From NCBI RefSeq assembly GCF_004322855.1, contig NZ_CP036402.1, forward strand, positions 868,001-932,000: 64,000 bases of DNA. The letters are read 5' to 3'. Made by a program: the position numbers and the translations under genes. This stretch comes from Egibacter rhizosphaerae (GTDB lineage Bacteria > Actinomycetota > Nitriliruptoria > Euzebyales > Egibacteraceae). The notes under the pieces are model-generated. The model was not told the DNA's origin, made no database searches, and saw nothing but the letters and a program-made list of their open reading frames with translations. Of this stretch, positions 26,208-34,128 are shown one piece after another. Numbering within the stretch: the first letter of the stretch is position 1; the number at the start of each line of letters is the position of its first letter.

Positions 26208-27034
26208 GGCGCGCTCCCGTAGGCTTGGATCGTCGGTGGCTGGGCGTTCGTCCCCGTGACCCCGTACGACTCGCCGTCCTCGAGGAGCGCCTTCAACCGG
26301 TGCAGCAGGTCGCGCCAGCCGTCGTCGTAGCTGTGCTGCGACCCAGGGCCGAAGGCGCCGATGCTCTCGTGTTCCAGGTCGATGCGGGTGCCACCGGCCC
26401 GTTCGGTGAGTGTGAACCGGACGGTGCCGGTCACGGCGTCTCCGAGCCCGATCCGTCCGGTCCACGCGATGGACCGATCCGCGGCGAGCTCGGAGACGGT
26501 GCCCCACGCGGCCTCTTCGTCGTCAGCGTGTTCGCTCACCAACCCGCCCACGCGCGGTTCGGCGGTGATGCGGGTCTCGGCCCGGTCGATCAGCAGGCAG
26601 GGCGATCCCCACCACGGCGAGATGTCACCGGTGAGCGCCTCGAAGCAGCGTGGTGCTTCGGCAGCGATGTCGATCTGCTGGGCCACGTGCAGTCGGCGGA
26701 GGTCCATGAGCGTCTCCTCACCGTTCGATTCGAGCTGATCGCGCAGGCCATCCAGAACGGTGGCGTAGTGACGGTCGATCGGGCGCAGCCAGCCGATCGT
26801 GGCCTGGTAGAGGGCTGAGGCGTTGAGCGTGTTGTGTCGCTCTCGCCCGTACGCCGTGACCAACACCAGGCCGGCCTTGCGGAGCACACCGAGGTGGCGC
26901 TGGACCGCGAACCGGTCCACGCCCGTCGCCTCGACGATCGCACCTGTGGTGAGGGGCCCGGAGCGCAGTAGATCGATGATTCGCCGCCGCCCGGGGCTGG
27001 CGAGGGCCTGCCACACCGCGTCACGATCCTGCAC
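26204..27034 (-). CDS. ArsR-type HTH fused to SRPBCC/AHSA1 domain
   Basis: 276-residue two-domain protein. The winged helix (about residues 4-85) contains VWQALASPGRRRIIDLLRSG and TGVDRFAVQRHLGVLRKAG. A START-like SRPBCC domain (about 110-255) has DISPWWGSP and DGWRDLLHRLKALLEDGE. It has no metal-binding cysteine pair, so it is a ligand- rather than metal-sensing ArsR. The GTG start 27034 has GGAGG 9 bases upstream and is preferred over ATG 27070. It heads an operon with an SDR and a methyltransferase. Confidence 0.85.
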   Translation of the reverse strand: MQDRDAVWQALASPGRRRIIDLLRSGPLTTGAIVEATGVDRFAVQRHLGVLRKAGLVLVTAYGRERHNTLNASALYQATIGWLRPIDRHYATVLDGLRDQLESNGEETLMDLRRLHVAQQIDIAAEAPRCFEALTGDISPWWGSPCLLIDRAETRITAEPRVGGLVSEHADDEEAAWGTVSELAADRSIAWTGRIGLGDAVTGTVRFTLTERAGGTRIDLEHESIGAFGPGSQHSYDDGWRDLLHRLKALLEDGESYGVTGTNAQPPTIQAYGSAP

Positions 27035-27052
27035 CTCACCCTCCGACAATAC

Positions 27053-27074
27053 GTGCGCTGTACCGCACATATTA
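27053..27074 (-). promoter_or_regulatory. -10 element and inverted repeat before ArsR-AHSA1 gene
   Basis: On the minus strand a TAATAT -10 (27074-27069) is followed by GTGCGGTACAGCGCAC (27068-27053), an inverted repeat with 5-bp arms. This is a probable autoregulatory operator at the transcription start. No good -35 is evident. Confidence 0.5.
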
Positions 27075-27458
27075 CAGGAGCCGTCCGCCGGAGTCGAGAG
27101 CGGTCCGCCGCATGAGCACGATCGCGGAGAATGCACCACCGGCAGGGTGGGACTATCGAAGTGCCGGAATGGCGCTGGGCGCGCCGTTGCTGCAGGTGAT
27201 GCGGGCGCGCTATCGCGGTTCGTTGGCCTTCACTTCGGGGTGGGCCGTAGGCGTTGCGCGCGGCGCCGGATGTGAGCGAGGTTCGGGGGACAGCGAGGAG
27301 GATCGGGCCAAGGTGGGTCCAGACCAGACCAAGAACCCGATAGCGATGCCTTCGAGCGAGCTGGGCCGGCCAGCCCGGGCCGGGCGGGGGACCCAAGCCC
27401 GGACCAGAACGGTCTGGACGCCTGCGCCGGCCCTGCTGCCGAGGCGGGACGGACGCGA
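27075..27458 (+). other. intergenic, no gene recognised
   Basis: Frames on both strands are low-complexity shadows without recognisable domains. It separates the ArsR-AHSA1 promoter from the groEL terminator. Confidence 0.35.
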
Positions 27459-27490
27459 GGAGGGCCCCGCCGTTGCCGGCGGAGCCCTCC
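27459..27490 (-). terminator. hairpin downstream of groEL pseudogene
   Basis: Arms GGAGGGCCCCGCCG and CGGCGGAGCCCTCC pair at 13 of 14 positions around a TTGC loop, 27 bases past the groEL stop. It is a classical strong stem without a T-run. The terminator has survived although the gene is broken. Confidence 0.65.
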
Positions 27491-27516
27491 CCTGCGTACT
27501 GCAGAGCGTCAGACGA

Positions 27517-28070
27517 TCAGAAGCCCATGCCGCCCATGTCGCCCATGCCGTGGTCGTGACCGCCACCGGCAGCCTCGCCCTCGGGCTCGGGCTTGTCGGC
27601 GATCAGCGCCTCGGTCGTGAGCAGCAGGCTCGCGATGGACGCGGCGTTCTGCAGCGCGGACCGGGTGACCTTGGCCGGCTCGACGACGCTGACCTTGAGC
27701 AGATCCTCGTAGTCGCCGGTCAGGGCGTTGAGGCCCGAACCTGCCTCCATGCCAAGGACCCGCTCGACCACCACGGAGCCCTCGAGACCCGCGTTGCCAT
27801 CTTCGACGGCCGCACGCGTCGCGACAGGGCGTCCTCAATGCGGTGCTTGAGCTCCTTGAGCTCGGTCTCCGTCGCAGCGCCAACCTTGACGACCGCCACA
27901 CCACTGGAGAGCTTCGCGAGACGCTCCTGAAGTTTCTCGCGGTCCCAGTCCAGTCGGTCTTCTCGATCTCGGCCTTGATCTGGTTGATGCGGCCCTTGAT
28001 GTCGTCGTCGGAGCCTGCGGCCTCGACGATGACGTGGTTGCCGTGAGGGACGGCGAGGTACCCGCGAGGC
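27517..28070 (-). pseudogene. groEL: groEL (60-kDa chaperonin), internally deleted fragment
   Basis: Remnant of a chaperonin. [20 protein letters not shown] and [10 protein letters not shown] lie in one frame; [20 protein letters not shown] and [16 protein letters not shown] in a second; [20 protein letters not shown] and the intact C-terminus [20 protein letters not shown] to [16 protein letters not shown] in a third. The N-terminal 300-plus residues and about 80 residues between IEDAL and NAGLEG are missing. It cannot fold as a chaperonin; a working groEL must exist elsewhere. Confidence 0.88.
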
Positions 28071-28475
28071 GCGGCCGGACCCTCGTGCGGGCCCAGCGGA
28101 GGCGGTCGGCTGCGCGGCCCGACGCCAGGGACAGCCGCAGCGCTGCCGCCCATGACCCGGACGCCGGCTTCGTGGAGTTCGGCCACTTGGTTGCGCAGCC
28201 GCTGGTGTTCCTCATCCGACGCCGCCACCTCGCTGACCGCCGGGTCGGCACGAAGGAGCCGACGGCGCTGCCGCCGATGCGGAAGTCGTACTCAGGTCGC
28301 ATCATCCCGCTCGCCCTCGCCGATTCCCGCGTGGTTGACCAACCATACTGAGCGAGTCACACGCGATCCCCGCCTCGAGCGACGCACCACCACGCTGTTC
28401 GCCGCGCTGGCGCTCGCCACAGGCACCGTGACCAACGCACGCTCCCCCCTTCGCGGTGCTGCGCTCTGACTCCTC
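28071..28475 (-). other. unrecognised remnant upstream of groEL fragment
   Basis: A minus-strand start at 28305 reads MMRPEYDFRIGGSAVGSFVP, then after a frame change [24 protein letters not shown] before running into groEL sequence. It looks like the N-terminus of another gene fused by deletion, but no family is recognised. Confidence 0.35.
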
Positions 28476-29344
28476 TCACCTCGCGAGCGAGGCTGGATGG
28501 TCGAGTCGGGCCAGCTTGTGCGGGTTGTTGATCGCGTAGAGCCGTGAGACCCGGCCGTCAGCGACGACCAGACTGAGCGCCGCGTGGAGTTCGCCGTCGA
28601 GTTCGATCCGGATCGCCGGGGCGCCGTTGACCCACGTCGTGTTGGCGCGGAGGCCGGGTGCGGCTGTGACGAGGCCGGCAAGGAACCGGGCCACCCGATC
28701 GGCGCCGGTGACCGGGTGACGGACCGCCGACACGAGGCCCCCTCAGTCGGCGATCGCCGTGACGTCGGGCGCCAGCACCTCGAGGAGTGCCTGCACGTCC
28801 CCGGTGTGGAGCGCGGCCAGGAACCGCTCCACCACGACGTGCTGCTCGGTCGCGCTCACCTCCATGCGAGGTTGGCGAGGCATCACGTGCTCGCGACCCG
28901 GTGTGCGATCTGGCGGACCGCCGCCTGCGACTTGCCGATCGTTGCGGCGATCTCGGCGTAGGGGACGCCGAACACCTCGCGCAGGACGAACACCGCGCGC
29001 TCCGTCGGGCCGAGCGTCTCCAGCACCGTGAGCATCGCGATCGAGACGCTCTCGGCGAGCGCGACGTCATCGGCCACGTCGGGGCTGGTCAGCAGCGGTT
29101 CGGGAAGCCATGGCCCGACATAGTCCTCGCGCCGGCGGCTGAGCGTGCGCTGCCGGTTGAGCGCCTGCCGGGTGACGACCCGCACCAGGTAGGCGCGCGG
29201 ATCGTGCACCTCGGCCTGGTCGACGTTCGCCCACCGCAGCCAGGCCTCCTGCACGACATCCTCGGCATCGCTGGCTGAGCCGAGCAGCTCGTAGGCGATC
29301 GTGAACAGCAGGCTGCGGTGGGAAAGCGAACGGGTCGTCGCTCA
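28476..29344 (-). pseudogene. ECF41-type (SigJ-like) sigma factor with SnoaL-like C-terminal domain, broken
   Basis: Sigma-70 region 2 (SLLFTIAYELLGSASDAEDV, VQEAWLRW) and region 4 (LGPTERAVFVLREVFGVPYA, IAATIGKSQAAVRQIAHR) are followed by a SnoaL-like extension (ERFLAALHTGDVQALLEVLA to INNPHKLARLDHP), the ECF41 layout. Three lesions are visible: a one-base shift near 29323, a junction/frame break near 28885, and an in-frame TGA at 28743-28745 where the protein should read through a glycine run. Its start overlaps the stop of the carboxymuconolactone-decarboxylase gene by 3-4 bases, the known ECF41 gene pairing. Confidence 0.85.
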
Positions 29345-29935
29345 TGCCGAGGTTGGTAGGTCGTTGCTCGGGTTGGCCATCGGCGGCAACCCACAGGAGG
29401 TTGAGAACCCCTGAGCCTCGATGCCCAGTGCGACGTTCGTGCGCGCCGTCTGGTTCGCCAGCGAGATGAAGGCGGTCAGCTCGACCAGCGCGGGCGCGCC
29501 GAGCTGGTCGAGCAGCTGTGCGGACATGTCGTCGGTGACGGTTGGCGGGGTCTGGCTCATCGCCTCCGCGTAGGCCATCACCTCCCGCTCCAGCGGGGTG
29601 AACAGTTCCGACTCCCACCAGCGCGGGATCTCGCGCACCTTGGCCTCCTCGAGGCCTTCGTCGTGGGCCATGAAGTAGCCGAGGTCCAGGCAGAAGCTGC
29701 AGCCGACCAGGCTGGCCACCGCCATGTGGGCGAACGACTTCAGCTGCTCGTCACACTCGTTCCACCTGGTCGTCTTGTAGCCCATGCCCATGCTGGCCTT
29801 GAGCACTCGCCGGTTGTGCCACAGGACGCCTAAGCCATCGGGCACCACGCCAAACCGCTTCTTGCTGAACCGCTTCATCAGCGTGCCGTACAAACCTTCG
29901 ATCGGTGCCGGGGGGACCCGGGTTCCGTTCGCCAT
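29342..29935 (-). CDS. carboxymuconolactone decarboxylase/AhpD-like protein
   Basis: 197-residue helical protein of the CMD/AhpD superfamily with the redox CxxC-type motif in ASLVGCSFCLDLGYF (about residues 78-92) and a preceding conserved acidic helix. Members are peroxidase-like or act on cyclic lactones; this subgroup (COE proteins) is the usual partner and target of ECF41 sigma factors. ATG 29935 with AGGAAG upstream is preferred over 29965. It is upstream of and coupled (ATGA) to the sigma factor pseudogene, so it may now lack its activator. Confidence 0.88.
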   Translation of the reverse strand: MANGTRVPPAPIEGLYGTLMKRFSKKRFGVVPDGLGVLWHNRRVLKASMGMGYKTTRWNECDEQLKSFAHMAVASLVGCSFCLDLGYFMAHDEGLEEAKVREIPRWWESELFTPLEREVMAYAEAMSQTPPTVTDDMSAQLLDQLGAPALVELTAFISLANQTARTNVALGIEAQGFSTSCGLPPMANPSNDLPTSA

Positions 29936-30029
29936 GTCGCTTCCTGTCGTCGCGGACGTCGACATGAAGACACCGGTCGTGCCCTGACTGTGACACCTGC
30001 CCCTCGCACGTGGCGCGGCTCTCGCCCTC

Positions 30030-30836
30030 CTACCGGTCGGTGGTTGCAGCCGGGGTGTCGGCCTCGAGCAGGGTCTTGAGGCCGGAGAGGATCATGATCC
30101 AACCTCCGCTGACGCTCTCCAGCATCTTGCTGTCCGGTGTGTCGAAGTCGTCGTGGATGATGGTCAGCTTGACGCCCAGCTCAGCCACCTCGGCCGGCTC
30201 GATGTCGAAGGTGACCTTGGACCGTTCCTGGCGAGCCGCGTCGAACTCCTCGTCGGAGTCGAACAGGTCGCGGTGCATGGGTTGGAGGGTGTGCCAGGTG
30301 TAGGACAGCCGTTTGCCGGGCTCGGCTTCGAGCACGCGCTGACCGAGCTCCTCGAACTCGCCGTCCGGATCCGACTTCCACCGCACCGGCGATCCCACCT
30401 GCCAGTCCGATCGCGGTCCGGTGGCCCCCATGTAGACGTCGGTGAACGTGGGGTCGGTCAGCGCTTGGTAGAGCTTGTCGGCCGTGGTCTGGATGTAGAT
30501 CACGTAAACGAACTTCGGTGTGGTCACAGCGGTTCCTTCCAGATCGTGCTTCAGGTGGACGAGGGTGGCCAGGCGTCCCCGCTCGTATCGGCTGATCCAG
30601 CGATCGGCGACCTGGTGGATCGGCACGGGGTTGAGGTAGTGCAGCTTCTCGCGGCCCCGCCACACGGTGGTGACGAGGTTGGCGGCTTCCAACACTGCGA
30701 GGTGCTTGCTCACCGACTGCCGCGCGATCTCGAGTTCGGCGCACAGCTCGCGCAGGGTCTGGCCGTTGCGGGCGTTGAGCCGGTCGAGCAGCCGCCGACG
30801 ACTCGCGTCGGCCAGCGCCTTGAAGACGGCGTCCAT
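30030..30836 (-). CDS. ArsR-type HTH fused to AHSA1/SRPBCC domain
   Basis: 268-residue protein: ArsR winged helix at about 1-90 (MDAVFKALADASRRRLLDRL, ELEIARQSVSKHLAVLEAAN), then an AHSA1 domain (about 105-265) with FVYVIYIQTTADKLYQALTD and SGGWIMILSGLKTLLEAD. No metal-site cysteines are present. ATG 30836 is supported by GGGAAGG upstream and by a promoter carrying two tandem operators (30855-30898). This is the second of four ArsR/AHSA1 modules in the window, with a different operator from the others. Confidence 0.9.
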   Translation of the reverse strand: MDAVFKALADASRRRLLDRLNARNGQTLRELCAELEIARQSVSKHLAVLEAANLVTTVWRGREKLHYLNPVPIHQVADRWISRYERGRLATLVHLKHDLEGTAVTTPKFVYVIYIQTTADKLYQALTDPTFTDVYMGATGPRSDWQVGSPVRWKSDPDGEFEELGQRVLEAEPGKRLSYTWHTLQPMHRDLFDSDEEFDAARQERSKVTFDIEPAEVAELGVKLTIIHDDFDTPDSKMLESVSGGWIMILSGLKTLLEADTPAATTDR

Positions 30837-30854
30837 AGCGCCTTCCCGTTTCGT

Positions 30855-30905
30855 GCAGCCGGGCGGCTGCATGAAAAGAGAAGCAGCCATATGGCTGCCT
30901 GTCAA
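30855..30905 (-). promoter_or_regulatory. promoter with two tandem ArsR-type palindromes
   Basis: GCAGCCATATGGCTGC (30883-30898) is a perfect 16-bp palindrome and GCAGCC-GGGC-GGCTGC (30855-30870) repeats the same half-sites, 28 bp centre to centre. A consensus -35 TTGACA lies at 30905-30900 on the minus strand, so the upstream palindrome occupies the promoter spacer and the second lies in the leader before ATG 30836. Confidence 0.8.
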
Positions 30906-31016
30906 GGTTCGCAGCCTCGTGGCCGGCTCTCCGAAGTCGGGCGGCACCTGATCGAGTAGGCGGGCACCGGCACCCTCGGCCGCAATCTGGCCTGCGTCGC
31001 GGGGCGCGCGAGGCCT

Positions 31017-31045
31017 TTGACAACAATATTTGTCGCCGGTAGGGT
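31017..31045 (+). promoter_or_regulatory. promoter for leaderless ArsR gene
   Basis: TTGACA at 31017-31022, 17-bp spacer, TAGGGT at 31040-31045. Predicted transcription start is about 31052, the A of the first ATG. The spacer contains GACAA...TTGTC half-sites, a possible operator. No ribosome-binding sequence precedes the ATG, consistent with a leaderless mRNA. Confidence 0.65.
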
Positions 31046-31051
31046 CGCACC

Positions 31052-31675
31052 ATGATGGACATACGGGTCATCGACGAGCCCGCCGCGGCGAGTGTGGCGC
31101 TGGATCCCGTGCGAAGTCGGCTGCTCGCGGAGCTTCGCGAGCCGGCATCCGCCGCAGCGCTGGCCGAGCGCGTCGGGTCGCCGCGGCAGAAGGTCAACTA
31201 CCACCTGCGGAAGCTGGAATCGCATGGCCTGGTCCACATGGCAGGCGAGAAGCAGTGGGGCGGGCTGACCGAGCGCCGGCTGGTGGCGACCGCGTCGGCG
31301 TATGTCGTCTCTCCCAGCGCGCTCGGCCCGGTGGCCGCCGACCCGGAACGGCAGATGGACCGTCTGTCCGCGAGCTATCTCATCGCGCTGGCAGCCCGTG
31401 CGACGCGCGAGGTCGGCGATCTGGTCGGTCGGGCCCACAAGGCCGGCCAACGGCTAGCGACCCTGTCGGTGGACACGGTGATCCGGTTCCGATCATCACA
31501 GGAGCGGGCCGCGTTCAGCAGTGAGCTGACCGAGGCGATCAACCAGCTGGTCGCGAAGTACCACGACGAATCCGCGCCGGATGGGCGCTCGCACCGGCTT
31601 GTGCTCATGGCACACCCGTTGCCTCAGCCACGCGTTCCGAAGGAAGGAGGCAACGATGCCTGTGCACGAGAATGA
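31052..31675 (+). CDS. ArsR family winged-helix regulator
   Basis: 207-residue regulator with an N-terminal winged helix (about 15-80: DPVRSRLLAELREPASAAAL, GSPRQKVNYHLRKLESHGLV) and a helical C-terminal half that includes FRSSQERAAFSSELTEAINQ. Longer than minimal ArsR proteins, with no cysteine metal site. It is followed by an AHSA1-domain gene that overlaps its 3' end by 20 bases, so the pair corresponds to the fused ArsR-AHSA1 proteins at 26204 and 30030 but with the domains on separate proteins. Confidence 0.88.
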   Translation: MMDIRVIDEPAAASVALDPVRSRLLAELREPASAAALAERVGSPRQKVNYHLRKLESHGLVHMAGEKQWGGLTERRLVATASAYVVSPSALGPVAADPERQMDRLSASYLIALAARATREVGDLVGRAHKAGQRLATLSVDTVIRFRSSQERAAFSSELTEAINQLVAKYHDESAPDGRSHRLVLMAHPLPQPRVPKEGGNDACARE

Positions 31676-32540
31676 CGATGGCCACCGGTCTGTCGAGGCG
31701 GCCGTCGAGGTTCCCGGCTCGCCCGAGGACGTGTGGCGTGCGATCGCCACGGGTCCTGGCATCTCCTCGTGGTTCGTGCCCACCACCAGCGACGAGCGCG
31801 TGGGCGGTGAGACCGTAAACAGCTTCGGGCCGGGCATGGATGCGGTCGCGAGGATCACCGAGTGGAACCCGCCGCACCGCTACGCCGCCGAGTCCGAGGA
31901 GCCGGCCGAGACCGAGGAGGGACCGGGAACGGTCGCGACGGAGTGGATCGTCGAGGCGCGTGACGGTGGCAGGTGTGTGGTGCGTGTGGTGCATCGCTGG
32001 TTCGCGGAAACCGACCGGTGGGACGGCGAGTTCGAAGGTCACGCTTACGGATGGTCGTCGTCGTTCTTCCGCATGCTGCGGCTCTATCTCACGCATTTCG
32101 CAGGGCAGAAGTGCTCGGCCTTCGATCTGGCAGCCTTCAGCAACACGCCTCCGCCCGAAGCGTGGCGCACGATCAAGAGTGCGGTGAGGATCGACGAGGA
32201 GGCGCGCCGGGTCGAGGCACCTGCGGGGGCTCCCGAGCTCTCGGGCGCTGTGGAGAGTACGGAGATCACCGACCCGGACCTGCTGGGTGTCCGCGAAAGC
32301 TCACCGCAGATCCGCGCCGCCCTCGAGGGCATGGGAGGCGAGGAGCCGGAACTGCTCCTGCGCCTGGAGCGGCCGGCGCCGGGGATCGCTCACCTGTTCC
32401 TCATGCCGATGGGCGAGCAGACCATGGTGTCGATCCGCTTCTTCCTCTACGGCGATCAGGGTGCCGCGGCCGCAGCGGACGCCGAGCAAGCATGGAACGA
32501 CTGGCTCGCAGCACGGTTCCCCCAGGACGCGCCTGCATGA
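31656..32540 (+). CDS. SRPBCC/AHSA1-domain protein
   Basis: 294-residue protein. A START-like domain (about residues 12-150) opens with SVEAAVEVPGSPEDVWRAIA and WFVPTTSDERVGGE and contains the C-terminal helix YGWSSSFFRMLRLYLTHF. A second region (150-294) resembles another degenerate SRPBCC half. AAGGAGG lies 6 bases before ATG 31656. The overlap with the ArsR gene indicates co-expression. The ligand is unknown. Confidence 0.88.
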   Translation: MPVHENDDGHRSVEAAVEVPGSPEDVWRAIATGPGISSWFVPTTSDERVGGETVNSFGPGMDAVARITEWNPPHRYAAESEEPAETEEGPGTVATEWIVEARDGGRCVVRVVHRWFAETDRWDGEFEGHAYGWSSSFFRMLRLYLTHFAGQKCSAFDLAAFSNTPPPEAWRTIKSAVRIDEEARRVEAPAGAPELSGAVESTEITDPDLLGVRESSPQIRAALEGMGGEEPELLLRLERPAPGIAHLFLMPMGEQTMVSIRFFLYGDQGAAAAADAEQAWNDWLAARFPQDAPA

Positions 32541-32779
32541 TGGCCGCGAGCCTGCGTGCCGTCGGAGTCGTCGCACCGGCATCGCGGTTGCGCTCGTTCT
32601 GGTCGCGGTCGAGATGCTCAGCGGAACCGCGCATCGGTTTCCCTCCCCGAAGACCTTGAAGGGATTCGCGAGGAGATCCGTGCGCCGGGCGGCCGCACGA
32701 TCGCGGTCGCGGCAGCCGCTGTGTACGACTATCGCTTGTCGAGTCGGGGTGCGATCACAGCCACAGGATGGAGACTTGG

Positions 32780-33130
32780 ATGACCAAACCTCGGATCTAT
32801 ACGACGAGTTTCGCAACCATCTATCCCCACTATGTGACGAAGGCGGAGAAGAAGGGACGCACGAAAGCCGAGGTTGATGAGATCATCCGTTGGTTGACTG
32901 GATACAGCCAAACGGTGCTGGAGAAGCAACTAGAAGAGTCAACGGACTTCGAGACCTTCTTCGCAGAGGCCCCTGATCCAAACCCTGCACGGGATCAGAT
33001 CAAAGGTGTAGTCTGCGGCGTCCGAGTGGAAGACATCGAAGAGCCAACCATGCAGGAGATCCGCTACCTGGACAAGCTGATCGACGAGCTGGCGAAGGGA
33101 AAGGCCATGGAGAAGATCCTGCGGGAATGA
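32780..33130 (+). CDS. DUF2200 family protein
   Basis: 116-residue cytosolic protein of the DUF2200 family, full length for the family. Recognisable conserved segments are [20 protein letters not shown] at the N-terminus, [10 protein letters not shown], and [20 protein letters not shown] near the C-terminus. Function is unknown. Its codon use is noticeably less GC-biased than its neighbours (for example AAA, GAA and CCA codons), hinting at recent transfer. Confidence 0.9.
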   Translation: MTKPRIYTTSFATIYPHYVTKAEKKGRTKAEVDEIIRWLTGYSQTVLEKQLEESTDFETFFAEAPDPNPARDQIKGVVCGVRVEDIEEPTMQEIRYLDKLIDELAKGKAMEKILRE

Positions 33131-33219
33131 CAACGACGCGGCTGCTCCCGGCGGATCTGGGATGGGAAAGCCGCGGAGCAGCACACGACAACCTACCGAT
33201 GATATGTGCGGAGGTCTTC

Positions 33220-33651
33220 ATGGGACGCGCCGTGGTGCACTTCGAGATCGAGGGCCGTGATGCTGCCACGTTGCGAGCGTTCTACGGCGCCCTGTTCGAC
33301 TGGCAGGCCAATGTCGACCCCGACAATCCGGCGGAGTACGGCCTGATCGACCGTGAGGAGAACCTCGACGCCACAGGAAGCGGTCTTGGAGGTGCGATCA
33401 GCCGGGTCCCCGACGAACCGTCGCCCTCATGGAACGGGCCGTCGCGAGCGGAGGGATATCCCGGCCATGTCACCGTGATCGTCGAGGTTGCGGATGTGGA
33501 AGCGACCTTGCGCCAGGCCGAAGCACTGGGTGGTACACGGATGCAAGGCCCCGATCCTCTCTTTCCCGGAGTCCAGATCGGCAAGTTCCTCGACCCCGAA
33601 CGCCACCTAATCGGTGTCATCACCGCACAAGGCCAGCCACCCTCTGAATAG
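33220..33651 (+). CDS. VOC family (glyoxalase/bleomycin-resistance-like) protein
   Basis: 143-residue protein with two beta-alpha-beta-beta-beta modules: AVVHFEIEGRDAATLRAFYG at the start and GHVTVIVEVADVEATLRQAE at about residue 85, ending KFLDPERHLIGVIT. This is the VOC fold used by glyoxalases, dioxygenases and drug-binding proteins. Metal ligands are plausible (His8, Glu near the C-terminus) but the substrate is unknown. ATG 33220 has GGAGG 7 bases upstream; the frame is open upstream to 33127 without support. Confidence 0.88.
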   Translation: MGRAVVHFEIEGRDAATLRAFYGALFDWQANVDPDNPAEYGLIDREENLDATGSGLGGAISRVPDEPSPSWNGPSRAEGYPGHVTVIVEVADVEATLRQAEALGGTRMQGPDPLFPGVQIGKFLDPERHLIGVITAQGQPPSE

Positions 33652-34128
33652 GCGTCCCCATCTCACGGAGTGACCGCACCATTGTCTTCCTTACGGGCGA
33701 GCAGACCGCCGTCGACGATCTGCTCGCCCTCGAGGGCTCACCCACCCGCGCTCCGTCGTCGAACAACTGCAGACCATCCCGGCAAGCGCCGCAGTGCAGC
33801 GGAGTTCTCGGGGGCGTTGGACCGCGGTCGCGGCAACCGTATTGACTTCTGCCGGAGTGGCACGCTGCACGGGGCTCGCCCCTGACCGCCTCGACGTCCC
33901 AACGCTCGCGGTAGGGCTCCATGGCCGAGGTCAAGGTGTCATTGTCCGGTGCAGCCGGGCCCGGGGGCCAACGGTTTCGGGATCGACCTCGATTAGCCCT
34001 CTGAAGAAGGGGTGGTCGATTAGCTCAAGTGCTACAACCGGACTTCCGCAGCAGTGGTCTGGCTGAGGGCGGCGAATCTGGGGTGTGACCTGCGGGAATG
34101 CCGGTTCGGCTAGGAACAGGGCGTGTCA
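33652..34128 (+). other. intergenic, unrecognised short remnant
   Basis: A frame near 33677 reads TIVFLTGEQTAVDDLLALEG and then breaks; it looks like a protein fragment but no family is recognised. The rest holds nothing I can support, up to the IS1634 element. Confidence 0.3.
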
